A stretch of DNA of 64,000 nt from an uncultured Pelagibacteraceae bacterium (GTDB taxonomy: Bacteria > Pseudomonadota > Alphaproteobacteria > Pelagibacterales > Pelagibacteraceae): NCBI GenBank assembly GCA_902619675.1, contig CACNFA010000004.1, forward strand, positions 1 to 64,000, given 5' to 3'. Below the pieces are notes generated by a model, which saw only the letters and a list, made by a program, of their open reading frames with translations, was not told the DNA's origin and ran no database searches. Below are positions 40,500 through 49,278 of the stretch, piece by piece (the first letter of the stretch is position 1; every line of letters starts with the position of its first letter). A program made the position numbers and the translations under genes.

Positions 40500-41456
40500 T
40501 TAATTTACTTGATCTTTTGGTTTTTTCCCTGAAAAAAAATCCTCCAGATTTTTAGTAGCCCTAAATGCCATATCCCACCTTGTCCTTTTGGTAGCGCTTC
40601 CTAAATGAGGTAACAAAAAAATATTTTTTAACTTTAAATACTCAGGATGAATTTTTGGTTCACCATTATATACATCTAAACCATAAGCAAACACTTTCCC
40701 ATTTTTCAAAGCCTCAATCATAGCATCATCGTTAACTACGTCCCCTCTTGCTGCGTTTCCTATTACTGTATTTTCTTCTAAATAACTTAAGGTTTCTTTA
40801 TTTATTAGGTTTTTTGTCTCTAGGGTAGCAGGACAATTAATTGATAAAAATTCACTTTTTTCAAATAAACCTTTTAAATCTTTATGATAAATCGCTCCGT
40901 CCTCCAAATCTGAAGAAAGTTTTGTTCTATTATGATAATGTATCTCCATATTAAAAGCTTTTGCTCTTTTAGCCACTGCTCTACCTATTCTTCCCATTCC
41001 AAGAATTCCTAGTCTTTTGTTAGACATCTGTTTTCCTAATAAAAAATCCCAAGACCACTTCCAATTTTGTTGTTCAGCTGCAATTCGACCTTCATAGGCT
41101 TTCCTAGATGCTCCTAACAAAAGTAATATTTGAATATCAGCTGTTGCATCAGTCAAAACATCAGGTGTATTTGTAACAGTAATACCTTTTTCTTTTGCAA
41201 CTTTAATATCTATGTTTCCAAAACCGACCGCACCATTAGCAATTATTTTAATCGAGTCAGATAATTTAGAAATAGTATCAGCGTTTATTGGGTCTGTGAC
41301 TGAACTTAAGATTCCATCATAATTTTTTGAACCATCAATTATTTCTTGTGGTGTATAAATTTTATCATCTTTATTTAAAGTAACTTCAAATAAAGATTGT
41401 AGTTTCTCCTCATTTTCTTTAAGGAGCCTTCTGGTAACGAAGATTTTTTTTTTCAT
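40500..41456 (-). CDS. D-2-hydroxyacid dehydrogenase (glyoxylate reductase-like)
   Basis: 318 aa, NAD(P)-binding Rossmann protein of the D-isomer-specific family. GMGRIGRAVAKRA is the nucleotide motif; the catalytic Arg is in NAARGDVV, Glu in VYNGEP and His in LPHLGSA. It resembles glyoxylate/hydroxypyruvate reductases. Placed 1 bp after glcF, it may interconvert glyoxylate and glycolate or act on hydroxypyruvate. The exact substrate is inferred from context. Confidence 0.88.
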   Translation of the reverse strand: MKKKIFVTRRLLKENEEKLQSLFEVTLNKDDKIYTPQEIIDGSKNYDGILSSVTDPINADTISKLSDSIKIIANGAVGFGNIDIKVAKEKGITVTNTPDVLTDATADIQILLLLGASRKAYEGRIAAEQQNWKWSWDFLLGKQMSNKRLGILGMGRIGRAVAKRAKAFNMEIHYHNRTKLSSDLEDGAIYHKDLKGLFEKSEFLSINCPATLETKNLINKETLSYLEENTVIGNAARGDVVNDDAMIEALKNGKVFAYGLDVYNGEPKIHPEYLKLKNIFLLPHLGSATKRTRWDMAFRATKNLEDFFSGKKPKDQVN

Positions 41457-41457
41457 T

Positions 41458-42756
41458 TTAGAAATTATCTAATTTATTTGGTTTTGGGCCACCAGTGAAC
41501 CAATCAAGTAGTTCAACTGTATGTATAATAGGAATTCTAGTTCCCGAGGAAATTTGAGTCATACAACCTATGTTACCAGTTGAAATAAAATCAGGTGAAA
41601 TTTTTTCAATATTTTTTACTTTATTTTTTAATAATGATTTTGCCATTTTTTGATGAAGGATATTATAAGTACCAGCTGATCCACAACATAAATGTCCCTC
41701 TGGTATTTCTAGAACCTCGTTCCCAGTTTTTGAAATCAAATCCTTAGGTTGTTGGTGAATTTTTTGTCCGTGTTGCATTGAGCAAGCTGAATGATAAGCG
41801 ATTTTATATTTTTTGTCAGGATTTATATTAACATTTAGCTTTAAATTTTCATCTAGATACTCAGTAATATCTTTTGTCAATTCAGAAATTTTTTTTGCTT
41901 TTTTTTTCAAATCTTTATCATTTTTAAAAATATGACCGTAATCTTTTAAAGTTGTGCCACAACCTGATGTATTGCTTATTATAGCATCTAAACCGTTATT
42001 GAGATATTCATTATACCAACTATTTATATTATTTTTAAAAGATTCATGCGCTAGTTTTTGTTTACCTAAATGATGATTCAGAGATCCACAACAGTTTATG
42101 TCTGGCATTACAACAACTTCAACATTATGTCTATTAAGAAGTCTTATAGTCGACTCATTAATCTCTGGAGAAATTACTCTCTGAACGCATCCAGTCAATA
42201 ATGCAACTCTCGAAACTTTTTTTCCTTTTGTAACCTTATAAACTTTTTCTTCTTTTAATTTTTTACCAGGTATTTTATCCGGCATTAAATTTAAGGCGTT
42301 TCTCAAAAATTTTGGAAATAAAAAACTAAATGGTTTTATAATTTTAGAAGACCAAGCCATTAACAAAAACACTTTAGGCCTTGGTAATACAAATGAAAGA
42401 ATATTTCTAAATAATCTGTCTAGGAAAGGCCTTTTATAAGTTTCTTCAACATAATTTCTTCCATGATCAATCAAATGCATATAATTAACACCCGATGGAC
42501 ATGTAGTCATACAAGAGTAACAAGATAAACAACTGTCTATATGTTTTGCAATTTCTTTAGTGGCTGGTTTTTTATTTTCTAACATATCTTTGATAAGATA
42601 TATTCTTCCTCGCGGTCCCTCTAACTCTTCACCATTAATTCCATAGGTAGGACAAGTGGCATTACACATTCCACAGTGAACGCATTTTCTAATTATTGTT
42701 TCACTTGTTTTATTGTCTTTGTCCTGAAGTTGTTTTTCAGTAAATGATGTCTGCAT
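41458..42756 (-). CDS. glcF: Glycolate oxidase iron-sulfur subunit
   Basis: 432 aa with two [4Fe-4S] motifs near the N-terminus (CVHCGMCNATCP and CLSCYSCMTTCP) and two CCG domains (INCCGSLNHHLG; HLCCGSAGTYNI). It passes electrons from GlcD/GlcE to the respiratory chain. It directly follows glcE with no gap. Confidence 0.95.
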   Translation of the reverse strand: MQTSFTEKQLQDKDNKTSETIIRKCVHCGMCNATCPTYGINGEELEGPRGRIYLIKDMLENKKPATKEIAKHIDSCLSCYSCMTTCPSGVNYMHLIDHGRNYVEETYKRPFLDRLFRNILSFVLPRPKVFLLMAWSSKIIKPFSFLFPKFLRNALNLMPDKIPGKKLKEEKVYKVTKGKKVSRVALLTGCVQRVISPEINESTIRLLNRHNVEVVVMPDINCCGSLNHHLGKQKLAHESFKNNINSWYNEYLNNGLDAIISNTSGCGTTLKDYGHIFKNDKDLKKKAKKISELTKDITEYLDENLKLNVNINPDKKYKIAYHSACSMQHGQKIHQQPKDLISKTGNEVLEIPEGHLCCGSAGTYNILHQKMAKSLLKNKVKNIEKISPDFISTGNIGCMTQISSGTRIPIIHTVELLDWFTGGPKPNKLDNF

Positions 42757-44037
42757 TTAAATTCCTGTATACATTTTCCCCGGGTTAAAAATTCTTTTAG
42801 GATCAAAACTCCTTTTAATTTTTTCACTTATTTTATACTTAATTGGATCTATTGTAAAAATATCAGCAGAAGCTTTGAGGTCCTCCTCAACTTTAATCAA
42901 TGTAACATAACCTTGATGTTTTTTTACAATATCCTTTATTTCATTAAGCATTTTTATATTTAATTGATCAAATGAAGACCAGATTAAGCTACCTCCCCAG
43001 TCTATGAAATATTTTATCTCATAATTTTTGAATTTTTGTATTACTTGTAAAGTCTCGCTAATAGGAACAATAATTCTCAATAAGTTGCTTTTTAAATTTT
43101 TAAATACCTCTAAATTTTTTGTTCTATTCCAAAAAATATTACTTTGTTCATTATCTAAAATTGAAAGTTCTTGATCCAAGAGACCCAATTCTTTAGACAA
43201 TCTATTTAATCTTTGGTCAACAGAATTTATTGGACCCTCAATTCTGATAGCAGTTAAGCCTCCCTCATGCGTAAGATCATTTAATACAAAATTTTTTCCA
43301 AAATAATCTGGATAAAATACCCCGCCCGAAGGATCGGTTGAAGATGATAAGCTTTTTCCAAGATAGTCTAGTGCTTTTTTTAAATGAGGATTCTTTATTA
43401 CTAAAGTTTTACTTGTTTCTGGTTTTGGCAATACTTTTATTGAAAGTTCAGTTAATATAGTGAGTGTGCCGAAAGATCCTGATATTAATTTACTTAAATC
43501 ATAACCAGTAACATTTTTAACTACTGTTCCTCCTGATTTAATAATTTCACCTTTACCATTAATCCCTTGAAAGCCAAGTATATGGTCTCGAACACTGCCA
43601 ACTTTAAATCTTCGTGACCCAGCAAAATTACATGAAACGACTCCGCCAATAGAACCACTATTACTTTCTCCTGAAAATAAATAACCAAAATCATTTGGTT
43701 CAAAAGCTAATTGTTGATTATTCTTACTAAGCTCCTCTACTATTTCTTTTAGCGGTGTACCTGCTCTTGCTTTAATATAAAGCTCCTCAGGTTTATAATC
43801 AATTATACCTTTATAGTCAGAAAGGTCTAAAGTTTTCTCAGACTGGAAATTTCTTCCAATTTTATTTTTTGATTTTAAACCGTTGATTTCTAAAGGAATA
43901 TTTTTTCTATAACAATTCTTAACTATCTCAACTATTTCCTCTCTAGAAGACGGTTTAAAAATATTTTGATTAAAATCTAGGGATGTCTGGGAATTTTGTT
44001 TTTCCTCCATGAACATGAACTCTTCCTTCCTCAGCAC
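42757..44037 (-). CDS. glcE: Glycolate oxidase FAD-binding subunit
   Basis: 426 aa, FAD_binding_4 protein. The FAD-binding region includes SGSIGGVVSCNFAGSRR and GSVRDHILGFQGINGKGEIIKSGG, typical of GlcE. The longest frame begins at 44037 and overlaps glcD by 68 bp. In-frame Met codons at 44016 and 44010 would reduce the overlap to about 41-47 bp and are perhaps more likely starts. Confidence 0.92.
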   Translation of the reverse strand: MLRKEEFMFMEEKQNSQTSLDFNQNIFKPSSREEIVEIVKNCYRKNIPLEINGLKSKNKIGRNFQSEKTLDLSDYKGIIDYKPEELYIKARAGTPLKEIVEELSKNNQQLAFEPNDFGYLFSGESNSGSIGGVVSCNFAGSRRFKVGSVRDHILGFQGINGKGEIIKSGGTVVKNVTGYDLSKLISGSFGTLTILTELSIKVLPKPETSKTLVIKNPHLKKALDYLGKSLSSSTDPSGGVFYPDYFGKNFVLNDLTHEGGLTAIRIEGPINSVDQRLNRLSKELGLLDQELSILDNEQSNIFWNRTKNLEVFKNLKSNLLRIIVPISETLQVIQKFKNYEIKYFIDWGGSLIWSSFDQLNIKMLNEIKDIVKKHQGYVTLIKVEEDLKASADIFTIDPIKYKISEKIKRSFDPKRIFNPGKMYTGI

Positions 44038-45472
44038 ATTTTCTAAGTATTGGATAAACTTTGCCTGGATTTAGTAATGAATTAGGATCTAAAGCTACTT
44101 TAATTGTTAATTGTTGCTGTATGTCTTTATCATTGAAAGCCTCGCACATTAACTCTCTCTTCTCGATACCTACTCCGTGTTCACCAGTTAGTGCACCACC
44201 GACTTTAACACAATACTTTAAAATATCGGCTCCAAATTCCTCGCACTTTCTTAAAGACTCTTTATCATTTGCATCAAACATTATTAGAGGATGAAGGTTT
44301 CCATCTCCTGCGTGAAATGCATTAGCTACTGGCAAATTGTATTTCTTAGACAACCTTGTAATTTCATTTAAAACCTCCGCTAGCTTTCCTCTAGGAATTG
44401 AGCCGTCCATACACATGTAGTCAGGTGCTAGAACTCCGCAAGCTGGAAAAGCTGCTTTTCTACCTGCCCAAAATTTTAGTCTCTCCTCATTTGATTTACT
44501 AATTTTTAAACTTGAAGAATTATTTTTTTCGGCTATTTCTTTTGCCTTATGAATATAAGCCTCAACTTCATGTTCTGTTCCATCAAATTCTATGATCATC
44601 ATTGCTTCAGCATCGGTTGGATAACCTGCTTTTGAATAATCATTAGTAGCTTTTGTTAATGCTTTATCCATTATTTCCATACCAGCTGGTATGCATCCCT
44701 CTGCGATTATTTGTGCAACACAGTTTCCTGCATCTTCGATTGAAGGAAAGCCCACTAATGCAGCTTTAACAACTTCAGGAGATTTTAAAATTTTCACGGT
44801 AACCTCTGTGATAACACCAAGTAAGCCTTCTGAACCAGTCATCAAGCCTAAGAAATCGTATCCTTCGGCATCCATCGCCTTTCCGCCAAATCTCGTTATG
44901 GTTCCATCCATTAGGACTACCTCGATACCTAAAAGGTTATTCGTGGTAGCACCGTATTTGAGTGAGTGAACTCCACCAGAATTTTCAGCAACATTTCCAC
45001 CGATAGAACATGCAATCTGACTTGATGGGTCTGGAGCATAATAAAAATTTTTTTCTTGAACAGCATGAGTAATAGCTAAATTTGTTACACATGGTTGTGT
45101 AACTACACATCTGTTTTCATAATCAATCTCAATAATTTTATTAAATTTACCCATTGCAATTAAAACGCAATCTTCTAATGGCATTGATCCGCCAGATAAA
45201 CCTGTTCCAGCTCCTCTTGGAACCACTTTAATTTTATTCTCGTTACAATATTTTAAAATTTTACTAACTTCTTCTACAGTCTCAGGCATCACTACAAGAA
45301 GAGGCATTTGTCTATACGCTGTCAAACCATCAGTTTCAAAAGGTCTCAATTCATTAGGATCCGAGAGAACGTTTTTTGAATTTATAATCCCGCGAAGATC
45401 TAAAGCGATTTTGTCTTTTTTTGACATAATTGCATTATCTACTTTTGGCATTTGTAAACTGCTCATAATCAA
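43970..45472 (-). CDS. glcD: Glycolate oxidase catalytic subunit
   Basis: 500 aa FAD-linked oxidase. GAGTGLSGGSMP and CSIGGNVAENSGGVHSLKYG form the FAD site. NAFHAGDGNLHPLIMFD and GGALTGEHGVGIEKRELM are the conserved C-terminal metal/active-site stretches. It resembles GlcD rather than D-lactate dehydrogenase Dld because glcE and glcF follow. It oxidises glycolate, perhaps also D-lactate, to the 2-oxo acid. Confidence 0.94.
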   Translation of the reverse strand: MIMSSLQMPKVDNAIMSKKDKIALDLRGIINSKNVLSDPNELRPFETDGLTAYRQMPLLVVMPETVEEVSKILKYCNENKIKVVPRGAGTGLSGGSMPLEDCVLIAMGKFNKIIEIDYENRCVVTQPCVTNLAITHAVQEKNFYYAPDPSSQIACSIGGNVAENSGGVHSLKYGATTNNLLGIEVVLMDGTITRFGGKAMDAEGYDFLGLMTGSEGLLGVITEVTVKILKSPEVVKAALVGFPSIEDAGNCVAQIIAEGCIPAGMEIMDKALTKATNDYSKAGYPTDAEAMMIIEFDGTEHEVEAYIHKAKEIAEKNNSSSLKISKSNEERLKFWAGRKAAFPACGVLAPDYMCMDGSIPRGKLAEVLNEITRLSKKYNLPVANAFHAGDGNLHPLIMFDANDKESLRKCEEFGADILKYCVKVGGALTGEHGVGIEKRELMCEAFNDKDIQQQLTIKVALDPNSLLNPGKVYPILRKCAEEGRVHVHGGKTKFPDIPRF

Positions 45473-45474
45473 TC

Positions 45475-46638
45475 CTACTTAAGCATTTTTGATATTTTAT
45501 CTAGTGCTTTTTGAATGTTATCCCTTGATGCGGCGAAGCTAAAACGCACATAATCTACTGATGTTTTGCCAAATGCTGTTCCTGGAACAATTGCCACACC
45601 TGCCTCATGCATACATTTTTTTGAAAACTCACTTCCACTCATACCTGTACCTTTTACATTAGGAAAAGCGTAAAACGCGCCACCAGGCATACTGCATTCC
45701 ACTCCAGGTAAATCATTTAAACCTTTATGAATTAATTTTCTTCTTTGATCAAATTTTTCCATCATGTGATGAATAGAATCATCGGGTCCATCTAATGCTG
45801 CTATTCCAGCAAATTGTGAAGGTGCATTTACACAAGAGAAACTATTAATAGCTAATTTAGTTACATGAGGAATTAATTTTTCTGGCCACACACTCCAACC
45901 CATTCTCCAACCTGTCATGGAATAAGCCTTGCTCCATCCATCTAAGACTATCAATCTATCTTGTAAATCAGGATAGTTAAAAAAGGTTGGCATTTCTTTT
46001 CCGTCAAAAATTTGCCTACTATAAATTTCATCACTAAGTATCGTGACATGCGGGTGTTTCTTTAACCCTTCTGCAAGAAAATCAATTGCTGGTTTTTCAA
46101 CAAAACTTCCAGTGGGATTATTAGGGTTTATTAAAATTACAAGACGAGTTTTATCTGTTATTAAAGATAAAATTTTTTCAGGATCAAACTTTAAATCTTT
46201 TTCTTTTGTCAAATCATAAGGCACTGCTTTAGCGCCTGTGTAATTAATCATGGACTCGTAAATTGGAAAACCGGGAGTTGGGTGAACTATCTCTGCGCCA
46301 GACTCACCGATCATTTGTATTGCAAAATACATTGTCGGTTTACCGCCTGGCATAATCATAATTCGCTCAGGACTGACTTCTTTTTTGTATAAACTTTTAA
46401 TTTTTCTTGAAACTGCTTGCCTGCATTCAGCAATTCCGTTCGCTAATACATATCCATGATGTCCATCATCAATAGCTTTTTTTGCTGCATCCATAATATG
46501 TTTAGGTGTCATAAAATCTGGCTGACCTAAACCCAAGTGGATCATTTCTTTACCTTGGGCCTCAAGTTTTTTGGCCTCAGCTAAAACACTAAAAGCAGTC
46601 TCTGTTCCAAGTCTTTCTAAATTTTTTGCTAATTTCAT
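45475..46638 (-). CDS. Class I/II aminotransferase (PLP)
   Basis: 387 aa, fold type I aminotransferase resembling aspartate aminotransferase. The PLP Lys is K237 in DGWSKAYSMTGWRMGW; INPNNPTGS and LSDEIYSRQ are intact. It lies between the FMN oxidase and glcD, so it may aminate glyoxylate or a related keto acid produced by its neighbours. That is context only; a general aspartate or alanine role is equally possible. Confidence 0.88.
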   Translation of the reverse strand: MKLAKNLERLGTETAFSVLAEAKKLEAQGKEMIHLGLGQPDFMTPKHIMDAAKKAIDDGHHGYVLANGIAECRQAVSRKIKSLYKKEVSPERIMIMPGGKPTMYFAIQMIGESGAEIVHPTPGFPIYESMINYTGAKAVPYDLTKEKDLKFDPEKILSLITDKTRLVILINPNNPTGSFVEKPAIDFLAEGLKKHPHVTILSDEIYSRQIFDGKEMPTFFNYPDLQDRLIVLDGWSKAYSMTGWRMGWSVWPEKLIPHVTKLAINSFSCVNAPSQFAGIAALDGPDDSIHHMMEKFDQRRKLIHKGLNDLPGVECSMPGGAFYAFPNVKGTGMSGSEFSKKCMHEAGVAIVPGTAFGKTSVDYVRFSFAASRDNIQKALDKISKMLK

Positions 46639-46687
46639 ATTTTAAACCTAGTATTTATTATCACTTTTGCAAACTAGTTTTTTTGCA

Positions 46688-47836
46688 TCACCTATATGCA
46701 ATTTTCGTTTTATTTAGCTCTTTTATGCTTTTACACCCTAGTAAAATCATATCTCTTCTAATCTCATCTTTCATTCTACTCAAAATTTGCTCAACTCCTT
46801 TTTGCCCACCAGCCCCTAATGCAAATAAAAAACCTTTCCCAAAGCTACAGGCAGTTGCTCCAAGAGAAAGAGCTTTCAAAATGTGTGTGCCTCTTCTAAT
46901 TCCACCATCCAAAATAATTTCTAACTTACCTCCAACTGCGTCTGATATTGCTGGAAGTTGATCAAAAGGAGACCTTGAACCATCAAGTTGTCTTCCACCA
47001 TGATTAGAAAGCATAATTGCTGAGGCTCCAATTTCAACAGCTCTTTTTGCATCTTCAACGGACATAACTCCTTTTAATGCGAATGGTCCTCCCCATTTTT
47101 TCACTACATACTCAGCATCTTTCCAACTCATAGCAGGATCGTATTGTTCGTTAATATAGTCCATTACACCTTTTGCAATTGAAGATCCTTTTTTAGTCCA
47201 ATGGGAAACGTTAGCTAATTGAAATTTTTCATGAGTTAAATAATTAAAAGCCCATTTAGGATGCGATACAAAACTTAAGAGGCTTTTTAAAGTGAGTTTT
47301 GGTGGAGTTGTAAATCCCCATCTATGATCTCTTTCTCTGTTACCGGCTACAACAGTATCTACAGTTAAACACATGGCTTTAAATCCTGAGCTTTTGCATC
47401 TATCAATTAAATTATCGGTAAGACCTTGATCCTTATGAATATAAAGTTGAAACATTTTTGGTCCTCCAGAAACATTTGCTATTTCCTCAATCGAAGAAGT
47501 TGCCATTGTTGACATACTGTAGAAAGTTCCGAATTTTTCTGCTGCCCTGGCTGAAGCTTTATCTCCATCGTGATGATAAAGTCTTTGCATGGCTGTTGGT
47601 GCTAAAAAAAGAGGCATATCAATTTTTTGACCAAAAACTGATGTTGTCAAGTCAGGTTCGCCTACGCTTGCTAAAATATTTGGAACAAGATCACACTTTA
47701 AAAAAGACTCAGTATTTCTTTTTAAGGTAGTCTCGTCATCTGAACCTCCATCTATGTAATGAAAAATAGGTGCAGGTAAATTTTTTTTTGCTAATTTTCT
47801 GAAATCTTCAAAATTATAACAATTGCTTAAATTCAT
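46688..47836 (-). CDS. lldD: FMN-dependent alpha-hydroxy-acid oxidising enzyme (lactate dehydrogenase LldD-like)
   Basis: 382 aa TIM-barrel flavoprotein. The active-site His is H279 with R282 in SNHGGRQLDGSRSP, and the Tyr/FMN region is FHYIDGGSDDETT. It is similar to L-lactate dehydrogenase and glycolate oxidase of the LldD/GOX family; the two are hard to tell apart by eye. Together with glcDEF it would oxidise both isomers of lactate, or glycolate. Confidence 0.88.
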   Translation of the reverse strand: MNLSNCYNFEDFRKLAKKNLPAPIFHYIDGGSDDETTLKRNTESFLKCDLVPNILASVGEPDLTTSVFGQKIDMPLFLAPTAMQRLYHHDGDKASARAAEKFGTFYSMSTMATSSIEEIANVSGGPKMFQLYIHKDQGLTDNLIDRCKSSGFKAMCLTVDTVVAGNRERDHRWGFTTPPKLTLKSLLSFVSHPKWAFNYLTHEKFQLANVSHWTKKGSSIAKGVMDYINEQYDPAMSWKDAEYVVKKWGGPFALKGVMSVEDAKRAVEIGASAIMLSNHGGRQLDGSRSPFDQLPAISDAVGGKLEIILDGGIRRGTHILKALSLGATACSFGKGFLFALGAGGQKGVEQILSRMKDEIRRDMILLGCKSIKELNKTKIAYR

Positions 47837-47841
47837 TGTTA

Positions 47842-48345
47842 TTAAAAATTTTTAGAAAATGTTATTTGTTGATTATCTGTTCCAGGATTTGTTTCTCCCC
47901 AATCATTATTAGAAATATGACTATAGCTATAGCCCAATTTTGAATTTTCAAAAATATCAATTCCTACTTTTAACTCACTTTTAAATTCTAAGATACTACC
48001 TAAATCTTTACCATCACCCTTTTCATAATAACCAGGCGCAAAACTTGGCAAAATTTTCAGTGGACCAATACCATACTGCGCTTCGACACCAGAATATAAA
48101 TAAACTGAACTATCTCCAGTTATAAATGCCCCAGAAACTGGCTTAAACTTGCCCAAAAAAGTATCCCTAAACAAATTTGGATTCTTATGTTCAATTCCGA
48201 ACAGAGTTGTTTGGTCATCGCCTTCTTTATCAATCACATCAAAAGTTCCTGTGTAAAAGGATAAATTTGTATTTTCTTCATCAGCTAAAGTTGCAGAAGT
48301 GAAGAATAGAAATGTAAATAAAAAAATAAAAAAATTAATTTTCAT
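47842..48345 (-). CDS. PagL-like lipid A deacylase / acyloxyacyl hydrolase family
   Basis: 167 aa from the Met at 48345; the frame extends 15 codons upstream, but this Met starts a clean signal peptide (cleavage after ATLA). The mature part is a predicted small beta-barrel ending in Phe (SKNF), as outer-membrane proteins do. YSHISNN supplies H143 and S145, and D157 stands where PagL has its Glu. It probably trims lipid A acyl chains in the outer membrane. It follows ccmH after about 46 bp. Confidence 0.78.
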   Translation of the reverse strand: MKINFFIFLFTFLFFTSATLADEENTNLSFYTGTFDVIDKEGDDQTTLFGIEHKNPNLFRDTFLGKFKPVSGAFITGDSSVYLYSGVEAQYGIGPLKILPSFAPGYYEKGDGKDLGSILEFKSELKVGIDIFENSKLGYSYSHISNNDWGETNPGTDNQQITFSKNF

Positions 48346-48391
48346 TATTAAAAAAAATACAACTAATTGGTTAATATGTACAGTTAGCAAT

Positions 48392-48760
48392 TTATGATTT
48401 TTCAGTACGTTTTCTTATTAAAAATACAATAATTAACCCTCCAGAAACTAAAACTATGTAAGGAAGGGCCCATAGCAAAAAGTTTCCCTTATTTAACTTT
48501 GGCTTGTACAAAATCCAATCCCCGTACTTTTCAGACAAAAAATTATAAATTTCCTGCTCTGATTTTCCTTGCTCTACAAGATCTTTAACTACCATTTTCA
48601 AAGTTATTGCAAAATCAGAATTCGAATCTGAAATTGATTGTCCCTGACACACCAAACATCTTAGGTTTTTATGAATTTTATTTTCATTAATTATTTCATT
48701 TGTAAAAGAAATAGAGTGAATATTTACCAAAAGAATTATTAAAATTATTTTAAACTTCAT
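48392..48760 (-). CDS. ccmH: Cytochrome c maturation protein CcmH
   Basis: 122 aa: signal peptide, RCLVCQGQ redox motif (C35, C38), and a C-terminal membrane helix followed by RKRTEKS. It reduces apocytochrome c for heme attachment with CcmF and CcmG. Only the CcmH-N part is present; the TPR half found as CcmI elsewhere is missing here. Its start overlaps the ccmG stop by 4 bp. Confidence 0.94.
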   Translation of the reverse strand: MKFKIILIILLVNIHSISFTNEIINENKIHKNLRCLVCQGQSISDSNSDFAITLKMVVKDLVEQGKSEQEIYNFLSEKYGDWILYKPKLNKGNFLLWALPYIVLVSGGLIIVFLIRKRTEKS

Positions 48761-49278
48761 AAAGAATTAGTTATTTTTTTTATTTCATCAAAATCCTCTA
48801 AATTAAGAGGGCCTATAAATTTTTTTATTACTACGAAATCTTTGTTTATTAAAATACTTTCTGGAATACCATAAATTCCGAAGCCTATAGATTGTTTTCC
48901 TTGATCATCTTTCGCTAAATAGTGATATGGATTACCTAAGTTATTTAAAAAATTTAAAGCATTATTTTTTTTATCTTTAAAATTTACTCCTAATATTTTT
49001 AAGTTTGCTTCTTTAGATAATTGCATCAACAAAGGATGCTCAATACGACAAGGGGCACACCAAGATGCCCAAAAATTAATTAAGGTATAATTATTTTTTT
49101 TTAGATTTTCGTTTGTAAAATATTTGTTGCTTTCAAAACTTTCTAATTTAATTTTACTTAGTTTAATACCAACTAAATTTTCTGTATCGTAATTAGAGCT
49201 TCTGTTGAGTGACAGATAAAAAACTACTAGGATAAAAATAAAAAATACAGAAATTGTGATTTTAATTATTTTTTTCAT
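48757..49278 (-). CDS. ccmG: Thiol:disulfide interchange protein CcmG/DsbE
   Basis: 173 aa thioredoxin-fold protein with an N-terminal membrane anchor (about 3-24) and the active-site WASWCAPC (C74, C77). GIYGIPESILIN near the end holds the cis-Pro. It keeps apocytochrome cysteines reduced. Start overlaps ccmF by 17 bp. Confidence 0.93.
   Translation of the reverse strand: MKKIIKITISVFFIFILVVFYLSLNRSSNYDTENLVGIKLSKIKLESFESNKYFTNENLKKNNYTLINFWASWCAPCRIEHPLLMQLSKEANLKILGVNFKDKKNNALNFLNNLGNPYHYLAKDDQGKQSIGFGIYGIPESILINKDFVVIKKFIGPLNLEDFDEIKKITNSL

Noticed and set aside
43970..44037. Frameshift between glcD and glcE
   Set aside because: Both proteins are complete at their ends; the overlap is explained by a long start choice for glcE.
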